Assembly (NCBI GenBank): GCA_021811235.1
Contig: JAJZPG010000004.1
Location: 62,001 to 126,000 of the forward strand
Direction: 5' to 3'
DNA from: Pseudomonadota bacterium
Lineage (GTDB): Bacteria; Pseudomonadota; Gammaproteobacteria; Burkholderiales; Thiobacillaceae
Length of the DNA: 64,000 nt
Shown: piece after piece, positions 17,653 through 26,869 of the stretch
Layout: each line of letters starts with the position of its first letter
Numbering within the stretch: position 1 is the stretch's first letter
Program-made: the position numbers and the translations under genes
The notes under the pieces: model-generated
What the model was told of the DNA's origin: nothing
Database searches by the model: none
The model's input: only the letters and a program-made list of their open reading frames with translations

Positions 17653-19557
17653 CTACGCCGTGAGCTGTCCGGCGATGCGCGCAAGCTCCGTCTTGTCGTG
17701 GCGCAGGCGGCCGATCTCGTCCTTGATCTGCGCCATGCGGCTGTGCAGCGTGCCCATGTTTTCCAGGATGCGCTGCAGGTTGGCGAGCCGCGTGTCGAGA
17801 TACTGCTTGTGCTCGCGGATGCGGGTCATCACCGGGTCGAGCGCGATGCGCAGCCAGCGTTCGGCTTCCACCCGCGCCAGGCTGAAGGCCTTGCGCGCCT
17901 CCTCGGCCAGGCCGGCATAGAAACGCCGGATCATGAAACGCTTTTCCAGCATCAGGTTGGCCGGGTCGCGGCAGAACGCCTCGGTCTCGCGCGTGAGCGC
18001 CTCCAGCCGGTTGCGGTAGGCGTTGAGATCCAGCCGCGGCACCTGCATCTTCGGCAGATGGTGCACGCGATGAAAGCGAATATAGGCCTGGTCCAGCGCG
18101 TCCAGCATGTTGTCGGCCAGCTGCGTCGCTTGCTGGATGCGGTCGACCATCTGCCCGCTCAGTTGGCGGATACCGCTGGTGAGCCCGCGCGTGGTCCAGC
18201 TGCCTTCCAGTGCTTCGCGCCCCGCCTTGCAGATGTCGCCCAGGGTCTCGTCCGACAATTGCGACAACAGGTGGTCGCCCTGCGCCTGCACCATCCTGCG
18301 GGTGATGCGGAACTGCTCGGCCGTCGCGTCGTAGCTGTCCTTCTCCTGCTGCAGCTTGGTCCGCGTCTGCTCGATCAGCTCGCGGTTCTTGCCTGACAGC
18401 TGGGTCAGCTGGATCAGTTCGTCGCTGCTGCGCTTGAGCCGCGCCGCCAGATCGACCCGGCTCTCGTCGAGCAGGGCATTCACCTCGCGGCTGACCGCGT
18501 GGTAGAGCATGTCGCGCCGCGCCGGGATCACCTGGTGCGCCAGCAGGTATTCCAGCGCCTCGATGCCGGAACGCACGCGCAGGGCGCCATCGCCGCGGAT
18601 GGTGGCGGCCAGCGCCTTCTGCGCCGACACCGTGAACACCCGGCTGCGCGGCAGCTTCAGCACGCGCGCGGTCTCCTCGGCCTGGCGCTCGATGGTGGCC
18701 TGCACCTCGGCATCGCTCTTCAACTCGTCCCACAGCATGTCGATCTTGTTGAGGACCGCCACGTGATAGTTGGCATGGCGGTGCACGTGCTTCTGCCAGA
18801 TCTCCAGATCCGAGCGGGTCACGCCCGTATCGGTCGCCAGCAGATACATCACCGCATGCGCGTTGGGAATGACCGACAGGGTCAGTTCGGGTTCGGCGCC
18901 GAGCGCATTGAGGCCGGGGGTATCGAGGATCGTCAACCCGGCCTGCAGCAGCGGGTGGGGGTAGTTGACCATGGCGTAGCGCCAGGCTGGCACTTCGACC
19001 GTGCCGTCGGGGCGCAGCTGGTGGCGCTCGCTTTCGTCCTCGCTGCTCCACAGGCCGAGCTCGATCGCGTCCACCGCCGGCATCGCCTTGGTTTCGGTGA
19101 GCTTCTTCAGGCTTTCCTGCAGCTGGCGCGGATCGGTCGGGTCGAGCGACACCCGGCACCACTCGATCGGCATGTGCTTGAGGCGTGCCAGCGAGTCGCC
19201 GCGGCGGCGCGTCTCGATCGGCAGCAGGCTGAGACTGGGCGCCTCGTCCGCGCTGTACGACAGCTCGGTCGGGCACATGGTGGTGCGCCCGGCATCGGAC
19301 GGCAGCAGGCGCTGGCCGTGATCGGCAAAGAACAGGGCGTTGATGAGTTCGGTCTTGCCGCGCGAGAACTCGGCGACGAAGGCGACCACCAGTTTGTCGT
19401 GGCGCAGGCCGGACGCGGTGTCGGCGAGCCGCAGGGTGCGTTCGGCGTCGATGCCGTGCTGGCGGTCGAGCCAATCGGCATAGTCGGTGATCGCAGTTGC
19501 CAGCCGCAGACGCCGTTCGCTGAAGTCGGCAACTTCCTGTTCCAGATGGACGCTCAT
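17653..19557 (-). CDS. Dynamin-family large GTPase
   Basis: A 634-residue protein with an N-terminal GTPase domain. The P-loop EFSRGKTELINAL starts near residue 63, the switch II motif LDTPGLNALG and the base-recognition NKIDML motif are present. Long helical regions follow (roughly 340-630), consistent with a dynamin-like stalk. Bacterial dynamin-like proteins act on membranes (fusion, fission, damage repair). No transmembrane segment is obvious. It is last in a proC-yggT-DUF167 operon, its ATG overlapping the DUF167 stop (ATGA). The specific membrane process is unknown. Confidence 0.9.
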   Translation of the reverse strand: MSVHLEQEVADFSERRLRLATAITDYADWLDRQHGIDAERTLRLADTASGLRHDKLVVAFVAEFSRGKTELINALFFADHGQRLLPSDAGRTTMCPTELSYSADEAPSLSLLPIETRRRGDSLARLKHMPIEWCRVSLDPTDPRQLQESLKKLTETKAMPAVDAIELGLWSSEDESERHQLRPDGTVEVPAWRYAMVNYPHPLLQAGLTILDTPGLNALGAEPELTLSVIPNAHAVMYLLATDTGVTRSDLEIWQKHVHRHANYHVAVLNKIDMLWDELKSDAEVQATIERQAEETARVLKLPRSRVFTVSAQKALAATIRGDGALRVRSGIEALEYLLAHQVIPARRDMLYHAVSREVNALLDESRVDLAARLKRSSDELIQLTQLSGKNRELIEQTRTKLQQEKDSYDATAEQFRITRRMVQAQGDHLLSQLSDETLGDICKAGREALEGSWTTRGLTSGIRQLSGQMVDRIQQATQLADNMLDALDQAYIRFHRVHHLPKMQVPRLDLNAYRNRLEALTRETEAFCRDPANLMLEKRFMIRRFYAGLAEEARKAFSLARVEAERWLRIALDPVMTRIREHKQYLDTRLANLQRILENMGTLHSRMAQIKDEIGRLRHDKTELARIAGQLTA

Positions 19558-19856
19558 TCGCTGTTTTTCTCGATTTCAAGCCACGGGGCCGCAACCCCGC
19601 ACACCGCCACGGTCTTCTGCCGCGAGGTCTCGCCCCGCACCAGTCGCACCGCAGATTTCGGCACCCCCAGTTGCGCGGCCAGCCAGGCCAGCAGATGGGC
19701 ATTCGCTTTGTTATCGACGGGCGGCGCGGCAATCTTTAATTTCAGCCGGCCGCCATGTTCGCCCACCGCGGCGGTCACTTTCGCCCCCGGCTGCACGTGC
19801 AGGTCGAGCAGCCAGTCGGCGCCGTCGCGGCGCGCCCAGGCGGGGGGCGTGCTCAC
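19554..19856 (-). CDS. DUF167/YggU family protein
   Basis: A 100-residue protein read from a GTG two bases after the yggT stop. It shows the whole DUF167 domain: LDLHVQPGAKVTAAV, LKLKIAAPPVDNKANAHLL, GVPKSAVRLVRGETSRQKTV. The fold is small alpha/beta and the function is unknown; YggT-YggU adjacency is widespread. The frame is open a long way upstream across proC, so the start is set by domain boundary and spacing. Confidence 0.9.
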   Translation of the reverse strand: MSTPPAWARRDGADWLLDLHVQPGAKVTAAVGEHGGRLKLKIAAPPVDNKANAHLLAWLAAQLGVPKSAVRLVRGETSRQKTVAVCGVAAPWLEIEKNSE

Positions 19857-19858
19857 GC

Positions 19859-20434
19859 TCAAAGCGAACCGAGCAGCACGCGCTCCAGAGCCATGATGGG
19901 CAGCATCAGGATCAGCTGGCAGACGATGAACAGCACCAGCGGCGTCAGGTCGACCTGGGCGACCATGGGCACGATGCGCCGCAGCGGCCGCAGGAAGGGT
20001 TCGGTCAACTCGTAGATCACCGGCATCAGCGGCGTGTCGCTGTTGACCCACGACAACACCGCACGCACCAGCGTCAGGCCGATGATCAGGTACACCGTCA
20101 GGCTCAGCAGGCGCACCGCCGCCAGCCCCAGCATCACCGGCCACACCTTGCCGCCGGCCAGCCCGAACGGGAAGCCGTCGAGCCAGTAGCTCGCCAGGAC
20201 CACGGCGAACTCGACCAGGAAGGCCACCACCAGGCAGGCCCAGTCGAGTCCGAGCACGCCGGGGATCACCCGGCGCAGCGGCTTCACCGCGAAATCGGTC
20301 AAGGCGACGACGAACTGCGCGAAGGGATTGCGGAACGGCACCCGGAACAGCTGCATCATGAAGCGCAGCAGCACCGCGATCGCGAACAGGTTGCCGAGCG
20401 TCTGGATGAGGAAGGTCAGCGCGCCGGAAATCAT
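19859..20434 (-). CDS. YggT-family inner-membrane protein
   Basis: A 191-residue polytopic membrane protein with two tandem YGGT repeats: FMMQLFRVPFRNPFAQ...PLRRVIP in the first half and LVRAVLSWVNSDTPLMP...PLRRIVP in the second. About four to five helices. Homologues lie next to proC and yggS in many proteobacteria; proposed roles include osmotic tolerance or assembly of membrane proteins, none firmly established. The start ATG overlaps the proC stop (ATGA). Confidence 0.93.
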   Translation of the reverse strand: MISGALTFLIQTLGNLFAIAVLLRFMMQLFRVPFRNPFAQFVVALTDFAVKPLRRVIPGVLGLDWACLVVAFLVEFAVVLASYWLDGFPFGLAGGKVWPVMLGLAAVRLLSLTVYLIIGLTLVRAVLSWVNSDTPLMPVIYELTEPFLRPLRRIVPMVAQVDLTPLVLFIVCQLILMLPIMALERVLLGSL

Positions 20435-21246
20435 GCCAACCGTCCCAGTTCGTCGCCCAGCTCGGCCCCGCGGCGGCTGGCCGCCTCGACTGCCTGGCCG
20501 ATGGCCTGCTTGACCGCTGCCGCCTCCAGCGCGGCGAGACCGCGCTCGGTGGTGCCGCCCTTGGACGTGACGCGCTGGCGCAGCAGCGCCGGCTCCTCGC
20601 CCGATTCCAGCGCCAGCTTGGCGGCGCCGAAGAAGGTCTGCAGCGCCAGCTGGCGCGCGGTTTCAGGGGCCAGCCCCTGCGCCACGGCTGCCGCCTCCAG
20701 CGATTCGATGAAGTAGAACACGTAGGCCGGGCCGCTGCCCGACACTGCGGTGACGGCATCGAGCTGCGGCTCGTCCTCCACCCACACCACGCCGCCGACG
20801 GCGCGCAGCACGGCCTCGGCCTGCGAACGCGATTCCTGGTTGACGGCGGGGGATGCGTACAGCCCGGCAATGCCGGCCTGCACCAGCGCCGGCGTGTTGG
20901 GCATGGTGCGCACGATGCGTTCGTGCCCACCCAGCCAGCGCGACAGGTCGGCCACCCGCACCCCGGCGGCGATCGACACCACCAGCTGGCCGGCCAGCCG
21001 CGGCGCCAATGCCGCCGCCACCTCAGGCAGGGTCTGCGGCTTCACCGCCAGCACGACCAGCGCATGCAGGCGCGCCTGCGACAGGTCGGCATGCGTCACC
21101 ACGCCGAAGCGCGCCGCCAGCTGCGCCCGCGCGTCGGCATTGATTTCGACCACCTCGATGTCGGTCGGCTGGCTGCCGCTGGCGATCAGCCCGCCGATGA
21201 TGGCGGCGGCCATGTTGCCGCCGCCGATGAAGCTCACTTTATGCAT
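20431..21246 (-). CDS. proC: Pyrroline-5-carboxylate reductase
   Basis: A 271-residue enzyme for the last step of proline synthesis (NAD(P)H reduction of pyrroline-5-carboxylate). The Rossmann motif IGGGNMAAAIIGGL is at the N-terminus, with VLAVKPQ, RTMPNTPALVQAGI, the SGSGPAYVFYFIE active-site block and VTSKGGTTERGL near the C-terminus. The start ATG at 21246 gives the family N-terminus MHKVSFIGGGNM; longer frames run into intergenic DNA. proA for the preceding step is at 45.5 kb. Confidence 0.96.
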   Translation of the reverse strand: MHKVSFIGGGNMAAAIIGGLIASGSQPTDIEVVEINADARAQLAARFGVVTHADLSQARLHALVVLAVKPQTLPEVAAALAPRLAGQLVVSIAAGVRVADLSRWLGGHERIVRTMPNTPALVQAGIAGLYASPAVNQESRSQAEAVLRAVGGVVWVEDEPQLDAVTAVSGSGPAYVFYFIESLEAAAVAQGLAPETARQLALQTFFGAAKLALESGEEPALLRQRVTSKGGTTERGLAALEAAAVKQAIGQAVEAASRRGAELGDELGRLA

Positions 21247-21403
21247 GGTCACCTCGAATGTTTCGAAAATTCGCGCGATGATCGCGCAGGATTTTGTTTT
21301 GTAGGGGAATTTTGGGTAGGAGTGGCGTAGTGATTCATACGCCCGACTGAGCAAAGTTTCCATACGAAACAAAAGACCAGCGAGGGCGCGTGTAATTTAT
21401 GAA

Positions 21404-22147
21404 TCATCCGAGGTAATTCCTTTCGCCAAACAGGGCCGTCCCCACCCGCACGATGGTCGCGCCCTCCAAAATCGCCGCCTCCAGATCGGCCGACATGCCC
21501 ATCGACAGGGTGTCGAGCGCATGGCCGCGCACGCGCAAGCCGTCGAACAGTTCGCGCACCTGGCGGAATGCGGCACGCTGGGCGCCGGTGTCCGGGGTCG
21601 GCGCGGGAATCGCCATCAGGCCGCGCAATTGCAGGCCCGGCAGCTTCGCGACCGCGTCGGCCAGCGCCGGCAATTCTGCCGCAGCCACGCCGCCCTTGCT
21701 CGCCTCGCCGCTGACGTTGACCTCGATGCAGAGCTGCAGCGGCGGCAGGCCGGGCGGACGCTGCGCCGACAGGCGCTCGGCGACCTTCAGGCGGTCGACG
21801 CTGTGCACCCAGGCGAAGTTCTCAGCGATCGACCGCGTCTTGTTGCTCTGGATCGGCCCGATGAAATGCCACACCAGCGGCAGGCCGGCCAGCGCCGCCT
21901 GCTTGCCCAGGGCTTCCTGCAGGTAATTCTCGCCGAATTCGGCCTGTCCGCATGCAGCGATGTCACGCACCGCCCCGGGGCCGAAGGTCTTGCTCACCGC
22001 CAGCAGACGTACGCTCGCCAGATCGCGTCCCGCCTCCGCCGCAGCCCGCGCGATCCGTGCCTGGATGGCACGCCAGCGCACGCACGGCGCATCGCTGCCG
22101 GGCTTCGTATCCGGCTCAAGTTCGCGCGGGTCAGGACCGTTATTCAT
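21404..22147 (-). CDS. YggS-type pyridoxal phosphate homeostasis protein
   Basis: A 247-residue PLP-binding barrel protein. The PLP-Lys lies in RLLAVSKTFG, followed by FGENYLQEALGK, WHFIGPIQSNK, EVNVSGEASKGG and LSMGMSADLEAAI, the YggS/PROSC signature. These proteins buffer free PLP. The start ATG at 22147 is preferred to upstream alternatives that enter the pilT leader. It is divergent from pilT across about 50 bp, the frequent yggS/pilT arrangement. Confidence 0.94.
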   Translation of the reverse strand: MNNGPDPRELEPDTKPGSDAPCVRWRAIQARIARAAAEAGRDLASVRLLAVSKTFGPGAVRDIAACGQAEFGENYLQEALGKQAALAGLPLVWHFIGPIQSNKTRSIAENFAWVHSVDRLKVAERLSAQRPPGLPPLQLCIEVNVSGEASKGGVAAAELPALADAVAKLPGLQLRGLMAIPAPTPDTGAQRAAFRQVRELFDGLRVRGHALDTLSMGMSADLEAAILEGATIVRVGTALFGERNYLG

Positions 22148-22197
22148 TGCGATTATTATCTTCCAAAAACACCCTACCCAACCCGAACGAGGCACGC

Positions 22198-23241
22198 GTG
22201 GATATTTCTGAACTGCTGGCATTCGCCGTCAAGAACAAGGCATCGGACCTGCACCTGTCGTCCGGCCTGCCGCCGATGATCCGGGTCAACGGCGACATCC
22301 GCCGCATCAACCTGCCGCCGATGGAGCACAAGGACGTGCACCGCATGGTGTACGACATCATGAACGACAGCCAGCGCAAGGTGTACGAAGAGACGCTGGA
22401 AATCGACTTCTCGTTCGAAATCCCCTCGCTGGCGCGTTTCCGCGTCAACGCCTTCAATCAGCAGTACGGCGCCGGCGCCGTGTTCCGGACCATTCCGTCG
22501 AAGGTGCTGACGCTGGAGGAACTCAACTGCCCGCCCATCTTCAAGGAAATCTCCGACCAGCCGCGCGGCATCGTGCTGGTCACCGGCCCGACCGGCTCCG
22601 GCAAGTCGACCACGCTGGCGGCGATGATGGACTACATCAACGAGAACCAGTACTCGCACATCCTCACCGTCGAGGACCCGATCGAATTCGTGCACCAGAG
22701 CAAGAAGTGCCTGATCAACCAGCGCGAAGTCGGCCCGCATACGCTATCGTTCAACAACGCGCTGCGCTCCGCGCTGCGGGAAGACCCGGACGTCATCCTG
22801 GTGGGCGAATTGCGTGACCTGGAGACCATCCGCCTGGCGCTGACCGCCGCCGAAACCGGCCACCTGGTGTTCGGCACCCTGCACACCTCGTCCGCCGCCA
22901 AGACCATCGACCGCGTGGTCGACGTCTTCCCCGCCGCGGAAAAGGAAATGGTGCGTTCGATGCTGTCGGAATCGCTGCGCGCGGTGATCTCGCAGACGCT
23001 CTTGAAGACCAAGGACGGCACCGGCCGCGTCGCCGCGCACGAGATCATGATCGGCACCCCGGCGATCCGCAACCTCATCCGCGAGAACAAGGTCGCGCAG
23101 ATGTATTCGGCGATCCAGACCGGCGGCAACCTCGGCATGCAGACGCTCGACCAGAACCTGCAGGACCTGGTCAAGCGCAACGTCATCGCCTCGGGCACGG
23201 CGCGCGCCGCGGCGCAGAACAAGGACGCCTTCCTGGGCTGA
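22198..23241 (+). CDS. pilT: Type IV pilus retraction ATPase PilT
   Basis: A 347-residue AAA+ secretion-type ATPase, starting at GTG. Walker A GPTGSGKST lies near residue 130, with the Asp box EDPIEF, Walker B VGELRDLET, His-box GHLVFGTLHTSSA and the PilT-specific AIRNLIRENK motif near the C-terminus. It powers pilus depolymerisation for twitching and DNA uptake. The pilU paralogue follows 28 bp downstream. The GTG start gives the exact family N-terminus DISELLAFAVKNKASDLHLS. Confidence 0.97.
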   Translation: MDISELLAFAVKNKASDLHLSSGLPPMIRVNGDIRRINLPPMEHKDVHRMVYDIMNDSQRKVYEETLEIDFSFEIPSLARFRVNAFNQQYGAGAVFRTIPSKVLTLEELNCPPIFKEISDQPRGIVLVTGPTGSGKSTTLAAMMDYINENQYSHILTVEDPIEFVHQSKKCLINQREVGPHTLSFNNALRSALREDPDVILVGELRDLETIRLALTAAETGHLVFGTLHTSSAAKTIDRVVDVFPAAEKEMVRSMLSESLRAVISQTLLKTKDGTGRVAAHEIMIGTPAIRNLIRENKVAQMYSAIQTGGNLGMQTLDQNLQDLVKRNVIASGTARAAAQNKDAFLG

Positions 23242-23269
23242 GGCTCAACTTGGGCAGAGGATTTGACCA

Positions 23270-24397
23270 ATGAACGCTGAAAAAACCATCCACGACCTCT
23301 TGCGCCTGATGCTGGCGAAGAACGCTTCCGACCTCTTCATCACCGCCGGCTTTCCGCCCGCGATCAAGGTCGACGGCAAGATCACCCCGGTGTCGAACCA
23401 GAGCCTCACCCCCGCGCACACCAGCGAACTCGCGCGCTCGATCATGAACGAAAAGCAGTGGCGCGACTTCGAGGCGACCAACGAATCCAACTTCGCGATC
23501 AGCCCGCCCGAAATCGGCCGCTTCCGCGTCAACGTCTTCGTGCAGCAGGGCCGCGTCGGCATCGTGATGCGGACGATCAACACCAAGATCCCCAAGATGG
23601 AGGACCTCAACCTGCCGCCCATCCTGCGCGACGTCGCCATGATCAAGCGCGGCCTGGTGATCTTCGTCGGCGGCACCGGCACGGGTAAATCGACCTCGCT
23701 CGCCGCGATGGTCGGCTACCGCAACGAGAACGCCGCCGACCACATCATCACGGTCGAGGACCCGATCGAATACGTGCACGAGCACCGGAAATCGATCATC
23801 ACCCAGCGCGAAGTCGGCATCGACACCGACAACTGGTTCTCCGCGCTGAAGAACACCCTGCGCCAGGCGCCCGACGTCATCCTCATCGGCGAAATCCGTG
23901 ACCGCGACACCATGGAATACGCGATCGCCTTTGCCGAAACCGGCCACCTGTGCCTGTCGACGCTGCACGCCAACAGCGCCAACCAGGCGCTCGACCGCAT
24001 CATCAACTTCTTCCCCGAGGAAAAGCGCGACCAGCTGCTGATGGACCTGTCGCTCAACCTCAAATCCTTCATCTCGCAGCGCCTGATCCCGCGCAAGGGC
24101 ACGGCCGGCCGCGTCGCCGCGGTGGAAATCCTGCTCAACTCGCCGCTGATCGCCGACCTCATCTTCAAGGGCCAGGTGCACGAGATCAAGGAGATCATGT
24201 CGAAGTCGCGCGAACTCGGCATGCAGACCTTCGACCAGGCCCTGTTCGACCTCTACGAGGCCGGCATGATCACCTACGAGGATGCGCTCAGGAACGCCGA
24301 CAGCCTCAACGACCTGCGCCTGAAGATCAAGCTGCACGGCCAGGAATCCAAGGGGCGCGACATGATGGCGGGGCTGGATCATCTCGATATTGTTTGA
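23270..24397 (+). CDS. pilU: PilT-dependent retraction ATPase PilU
   Basis: A 375-residue PilT paralogue with Walker A GGTGTGKST, EDPIEYVHE, IGEIRDRDTME and GHLCLSTLHANSA. It has the longer C-terminal tail (DMMAGLDHLDIV) that distinguishes PilU from PilT. PilU assists PilT in forceful retraction. A perfect bidirectional terminator follows at 24412-24448, so pilT-pilU is a closed unit. Confidence 0.95.
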   Translation: MNAEKTIHDLLRLMLAKNASDLFITAGFPPAIKVDGKITPVSNQSLTPAHTSELARSIMNEKQWRDFEATNESNFAISPPEIGRFRVNVFVQQGRVGIVMRTINTKIPKMEDLNLPPILRDVAMIKRGLVIFVGGTGTGKSTSLAAMVGYRNENAADHIITVEDPIEYVHEHRKSIITQREVGIDTDNWFSALKNTLRQAPDVILIGEIRDRDTMEYAIAFAETGHLCLSTLHANSANQALDRIINFFPEEKRDQLLMDLSLNLKSFISQRLIPRKGTAGRVAAVEILLNSPLIADLIFKGQVHEIKEIMSKSRELGMQTFDQALFDLYEAGMITYEDALRNADSLNDLRLKIKLHGQESKGRDMMAGLDHLDIV

Positions 24398-24411
24398 ATT
24401 TGTTGGAGGCC

Positions 24412-24448
24412 CAATAAAAACGGGGTGCTAAGCACCCCGTTTTTATTG
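24412..24448. terminator. Bidirectional Rho-independent terminator between pilU and the HNH gene
   Basis: A perfect 17-bp inverted repeat with a three-base TAA loop; the core is ACGGGGTGC / GCACCCCGT, flanked by A5 on one side and T5 on the other, so it can stop transcripts from both strands. It marks the left border of the low-GC HNH insert; the following bases up to 24574 hold no gene I can support. Confidence 0.92.
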
Positions 24449-24574
24449 TTGAATTCGACTTGAGCAACCGCCACTCATGGTCATTTTCCGATTAGAAACT
24501 CGAAGCCGACCCTTTTGATTGCTTGAAGTGGGCGAGGTCGGGTGTGGTATGTCCACTAGATGTAAGAGTTGACG

Positions 24575-25537
24575 TCACGCTTCCACTGCCGAAACGAACT
24601 GGGCTCGGGCTAAAGCCAAATTCTCTATTGCATCACCTTGATGAACCGCAGTGTGGCAATTGGAACAAAGGAGCATAAGCTCGTCGGCCTGGATAATCGT
24701 GGCTGAAGTCAGCTGAGCCAATGGCAGGGTGTGATGTACCTCAATGATGTCCTTCTTTAAGAACGGGTAGCGTTCTCGAAAATTCATGCCACAAAGTTCG
24801 CAGAAGAGTTTCCCATGCAAGGCTAGGAACTGGCTGACCTTCTTGTTTCGAAGGGCGCGATCGCGCTCGATCGACATGTGAAGCAGTGCGCGCCGCAGCC
24901 CCTCATAGCCGAACGGGTAGCTTTCGTCTACGGCCGAATCGGTATCATTCCGTCGGGCGCCATAATCATTCAGCGAGGCAACACGCTCGACTTCTGACCG
25001 TAACATTGATTTCCAACTTTCGGTCGCATGCGCATCTGGCAGGACATGGCGCTTAGGAATGGGATTGTGGTTCTCTGTAGCTGCCTCAAGGGCTTGCCGA
25101 CGTGCCTGCTCCTCACCCAGTTTAGCGACAGAGAAATTTCTAGTTTTTCTCTTGTACTCGGAATCGTGCCAAGTAGCCCGCCAATATACGTATTGAGAAA
25201 GCTTTCCGGGCTCGACGTGGCGTGATATTCGATTTTCAGGATTAGGGTCCAAGGCCCTCTTGTAGTGCACTTCCACGGTGACAGGAAATGCTGAAAGAAT
25301 TTCGTGCCGAAACAGTATTGCGCGACGTAGGCCGTTCTCAATCGAGCCAGATGGCCCATCGTAGAAGTACTCGACGAACTTGGCCTTGTCGCGTGATATA
25401 TTGACGCGCCAAGCGTGAGTGGATCCATAGTCGAATCGAATGATTCCTTTTGGGACCATGAAAAACTCCGGATCTTCAAATGCGATCCGAAGGGAACGGT
25501 CCAACTGCGCCTCGTCGTAGACGATGCGTGTGCTCAT
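24575..25537 (-). CDS. HNH endonuclease with AP2-like N-terminal region
   Basis: A 320-residue protein. The C-terminal HNH nuclease (about 235-310) shows CELCGMNF, the EVHHTLPLAQL core and LMLLCSNCHTAVH, giving two zinc Cys pairs and the catalytic His. The N-terminal half has two segments like AP2/ERF DNA-binding repeats: one around HAWRVNISRDKAKFVEYF, the other around RNFSVAKLGEEQARRQALEAA. Base composition and codon use are much more AT-rich than in the neighbours, indicating recent acquisition. No methylase, integrase or partner gene is adjacent, so it may be a solitary homing-type or defence nuclease. The domain call is solid, the biological role is not. Confidence 0.85.
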   Translation of the reverse strand: MSTRIVYDEAQLDRSLRIAFEDPEFFMVPKGIIRFDYGSTHAWRVNISRDKAKFVEYFYDGPSGSIENGLRRAILFRHEILSAFPVTVEVHYKRALDPNPENRISRHVEPGKLSQYVYWRATWHDSEYKRKTRNFSVAKLGEEQARRQALEAATENHNPIPKRHVLPDAHATESWKSMLRSEVERVASLNDYGARRNDTDSAVDESYPFGYEGLRRALLHMSIERDRALRNKKVSQFLALHGKLFCELCGMNFRERYPFLKKDIIEVHHTLPLAQLTSATIIQADELMLLCSNCHTAVHQGDAIENLALARAQFVSAVEA

Positions 25538-25561
25538 GACGCCCTACCTTCAAGGAAGTGG

Positions 25562-26869
25562 CTAAACGGGGTCGCCATTGTCGTGGGCCGACTGAGTAAT
25601 TTCCGATCTTTTCGCCTTCATCGATCCCGAAATCAGCTTGTACTGCAGGAACCGCGTCTCGATCTGCCCGTTGAACAGCGGGATGCGGCGGCTCGCCTTC
25701 AGGCCCATCAACTTCGGCAGCAGCGGATCGCCTGAAATGATCCACGCCTCCCAGCCGGCGAAGTTCTGCTTCAGCCAGTCGCCCAGCAGCGGGTACCAGT
25801 CGGCCAGGTCCTCGGCCTCGCCGATGCGCTCGCCGTAGGGCGGGTTGGTGACGATGGTGCCGACCGGCGTTGGCGCTTTCAGGTCGAGCACGTCGGCGAC
25901 TTTCAGCTCGATGGCGTCGGCGTAGCCGGCGGCGGCGAGGTTGTTCCTCGCCTTGTCGAGTACCCAGCGGTCCTGGTCGGCGCCGAAGAGCGGCAGGGAC
26001 TTCAGCGGCTTTTCCTTCGCTTTCGCTTCGGCCTTGATGCGCTGCCACAGTGCGGCATCGAAATCGCGGTAGTGCTCGAAGGCGAAATGGCGCGCGCGGC
26101 CGGGCGCGCGGTTGAGCGCGATGTCGGCCGCTTCGAGCAGGATGGTGCCGGCGCCGCACATCGGGTCCAGGAGCGGCGTGCCGGGCTCCCAGCCGGACAG
26201 CATCACGAGGCCCGCGGCGAGGTTCTCCTTGATCGAGGCGGCGCTCGCCTCGCGCTTGAAGCCGCGCTTGAAGAGGGGCTCGCCGCTGGTGTCGAGATAG
26301 AAGGTCACCGCGTCCGGGGTGAAGAAGGCGTACACCGGCACGTCGGGTGCTTCGGTGTCGACGCTCGGGCGCTCTCGCGTTTCCTCGCGGAAGCGGTCGC
26401 AGATGGCGTCCTTGATCTTGAGCGTGATGAAGTTGAGGCTCTTCAGCGGCGCGTTCTGCGCGCCGACCTTCACAGCGATGGTCTTCTTGACGTCGAACCA
26501 GTCCGGCCACGGCAGGTCGAGCGCGGCGCGGTAGATGTGTTCTTCCTTGCGGTAACGGGTGTAGCCGACCTTGCGCAGGATGCGGGTGGCGATACGCGAG
26601 GTGAGGTTGGCGCGCATCTCGGCGGCGGCGTCGGCCATGAACAGCACGCCGGCGGGCAGCTGGCGCACCACCTGCGCGCCGGCGGCGTTGAGTTCGGCCA
26701 CCAGCAATTCCTCCAGCCCGCGCGGGCAGGTGGCGAAATGGCTGGCGGGCGGCAGCGCCTCGCGCTCGGGGCGGACGGGATGCGGCGTGGGTTTACGGCG
26801 GGGTTCGGGTTTCAAATCGTACTTTCTTGCAAAAATGGGCGATGCGTCATTGCGAACGCGGTGAGGCAA
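25562..26869 (-). CDS. THUMP-domain 23S rRNA methyltransferase (RlmL/YcbY N-half-like)
   Basis: Up to 435 residues. After a basic, Pro-rich N-terminus come a THUMP RNA-binding region (CPRGLEELLVAEL...GVLF) and a Rossmann methyltransferase with DPMCGAGTILLEAADIALN and the NPPYGERIG catalytic motif characteristic of N2-guanine methyltransferases. It resembles the RlmL half of E. coli RlmKL; the RlmK half is absent. The given ATG lies inside a palindromic repeat, so the first 18 codons may be non-native; a TTG at 26815 (before KPEPRRKP) is a good alternative start. Confidence 0.9.
   Translation of the reverse strand: MPHRVRNDASPIFARKYDLKPEPRRKPTPHPVRPEREALPPASHFATCPRGLEELLVAELNAAGAQVVRQLPAGVLFMADAAAEMRANLTSRIATRILRKVGYTRYRKEEHIYRAALDLPWPDWFDVKKTIAVKVGAQNAPLKSLNFITLKIKDAICDRFREETRERPSVDTEAPDVPVYAFFTPDAVTFYLDTSGEPLFKRGFKREASAASIKENLAAGLVMLSGWEPGTPLLDPMCGAGTILLEAADIALNRAPGRARHFAFEHYRDFDAALWQRIKAEAKAKEKPLKSLPLFGADQDRWVLDKARNNLAAAGYADAIELKVADVLDLKAPTPVGTIVTNPPYGERIGEAEDLADWYPLLGDWLKQNFAGWEAWIISGDPLLPKLMGLKASRRIPLFNGQIETRFLQYKLISGSMKAKRSEITQSAHDNGDPV

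Noticed and set aside
17351-19732. A second 793-codon minus-strand frame over the dynamin gene
   Set aside because: Low-complexity Arg/Pro/Ala translation with no GTPase motifs; the other frame has all of them.
24575-25537. HNH gene as part of a restriction-modification system
   Set aside because: No methyltransferase or specificity gene is adjacent; the neighbouring methyltransferase is a conserved rRNA enzyme.
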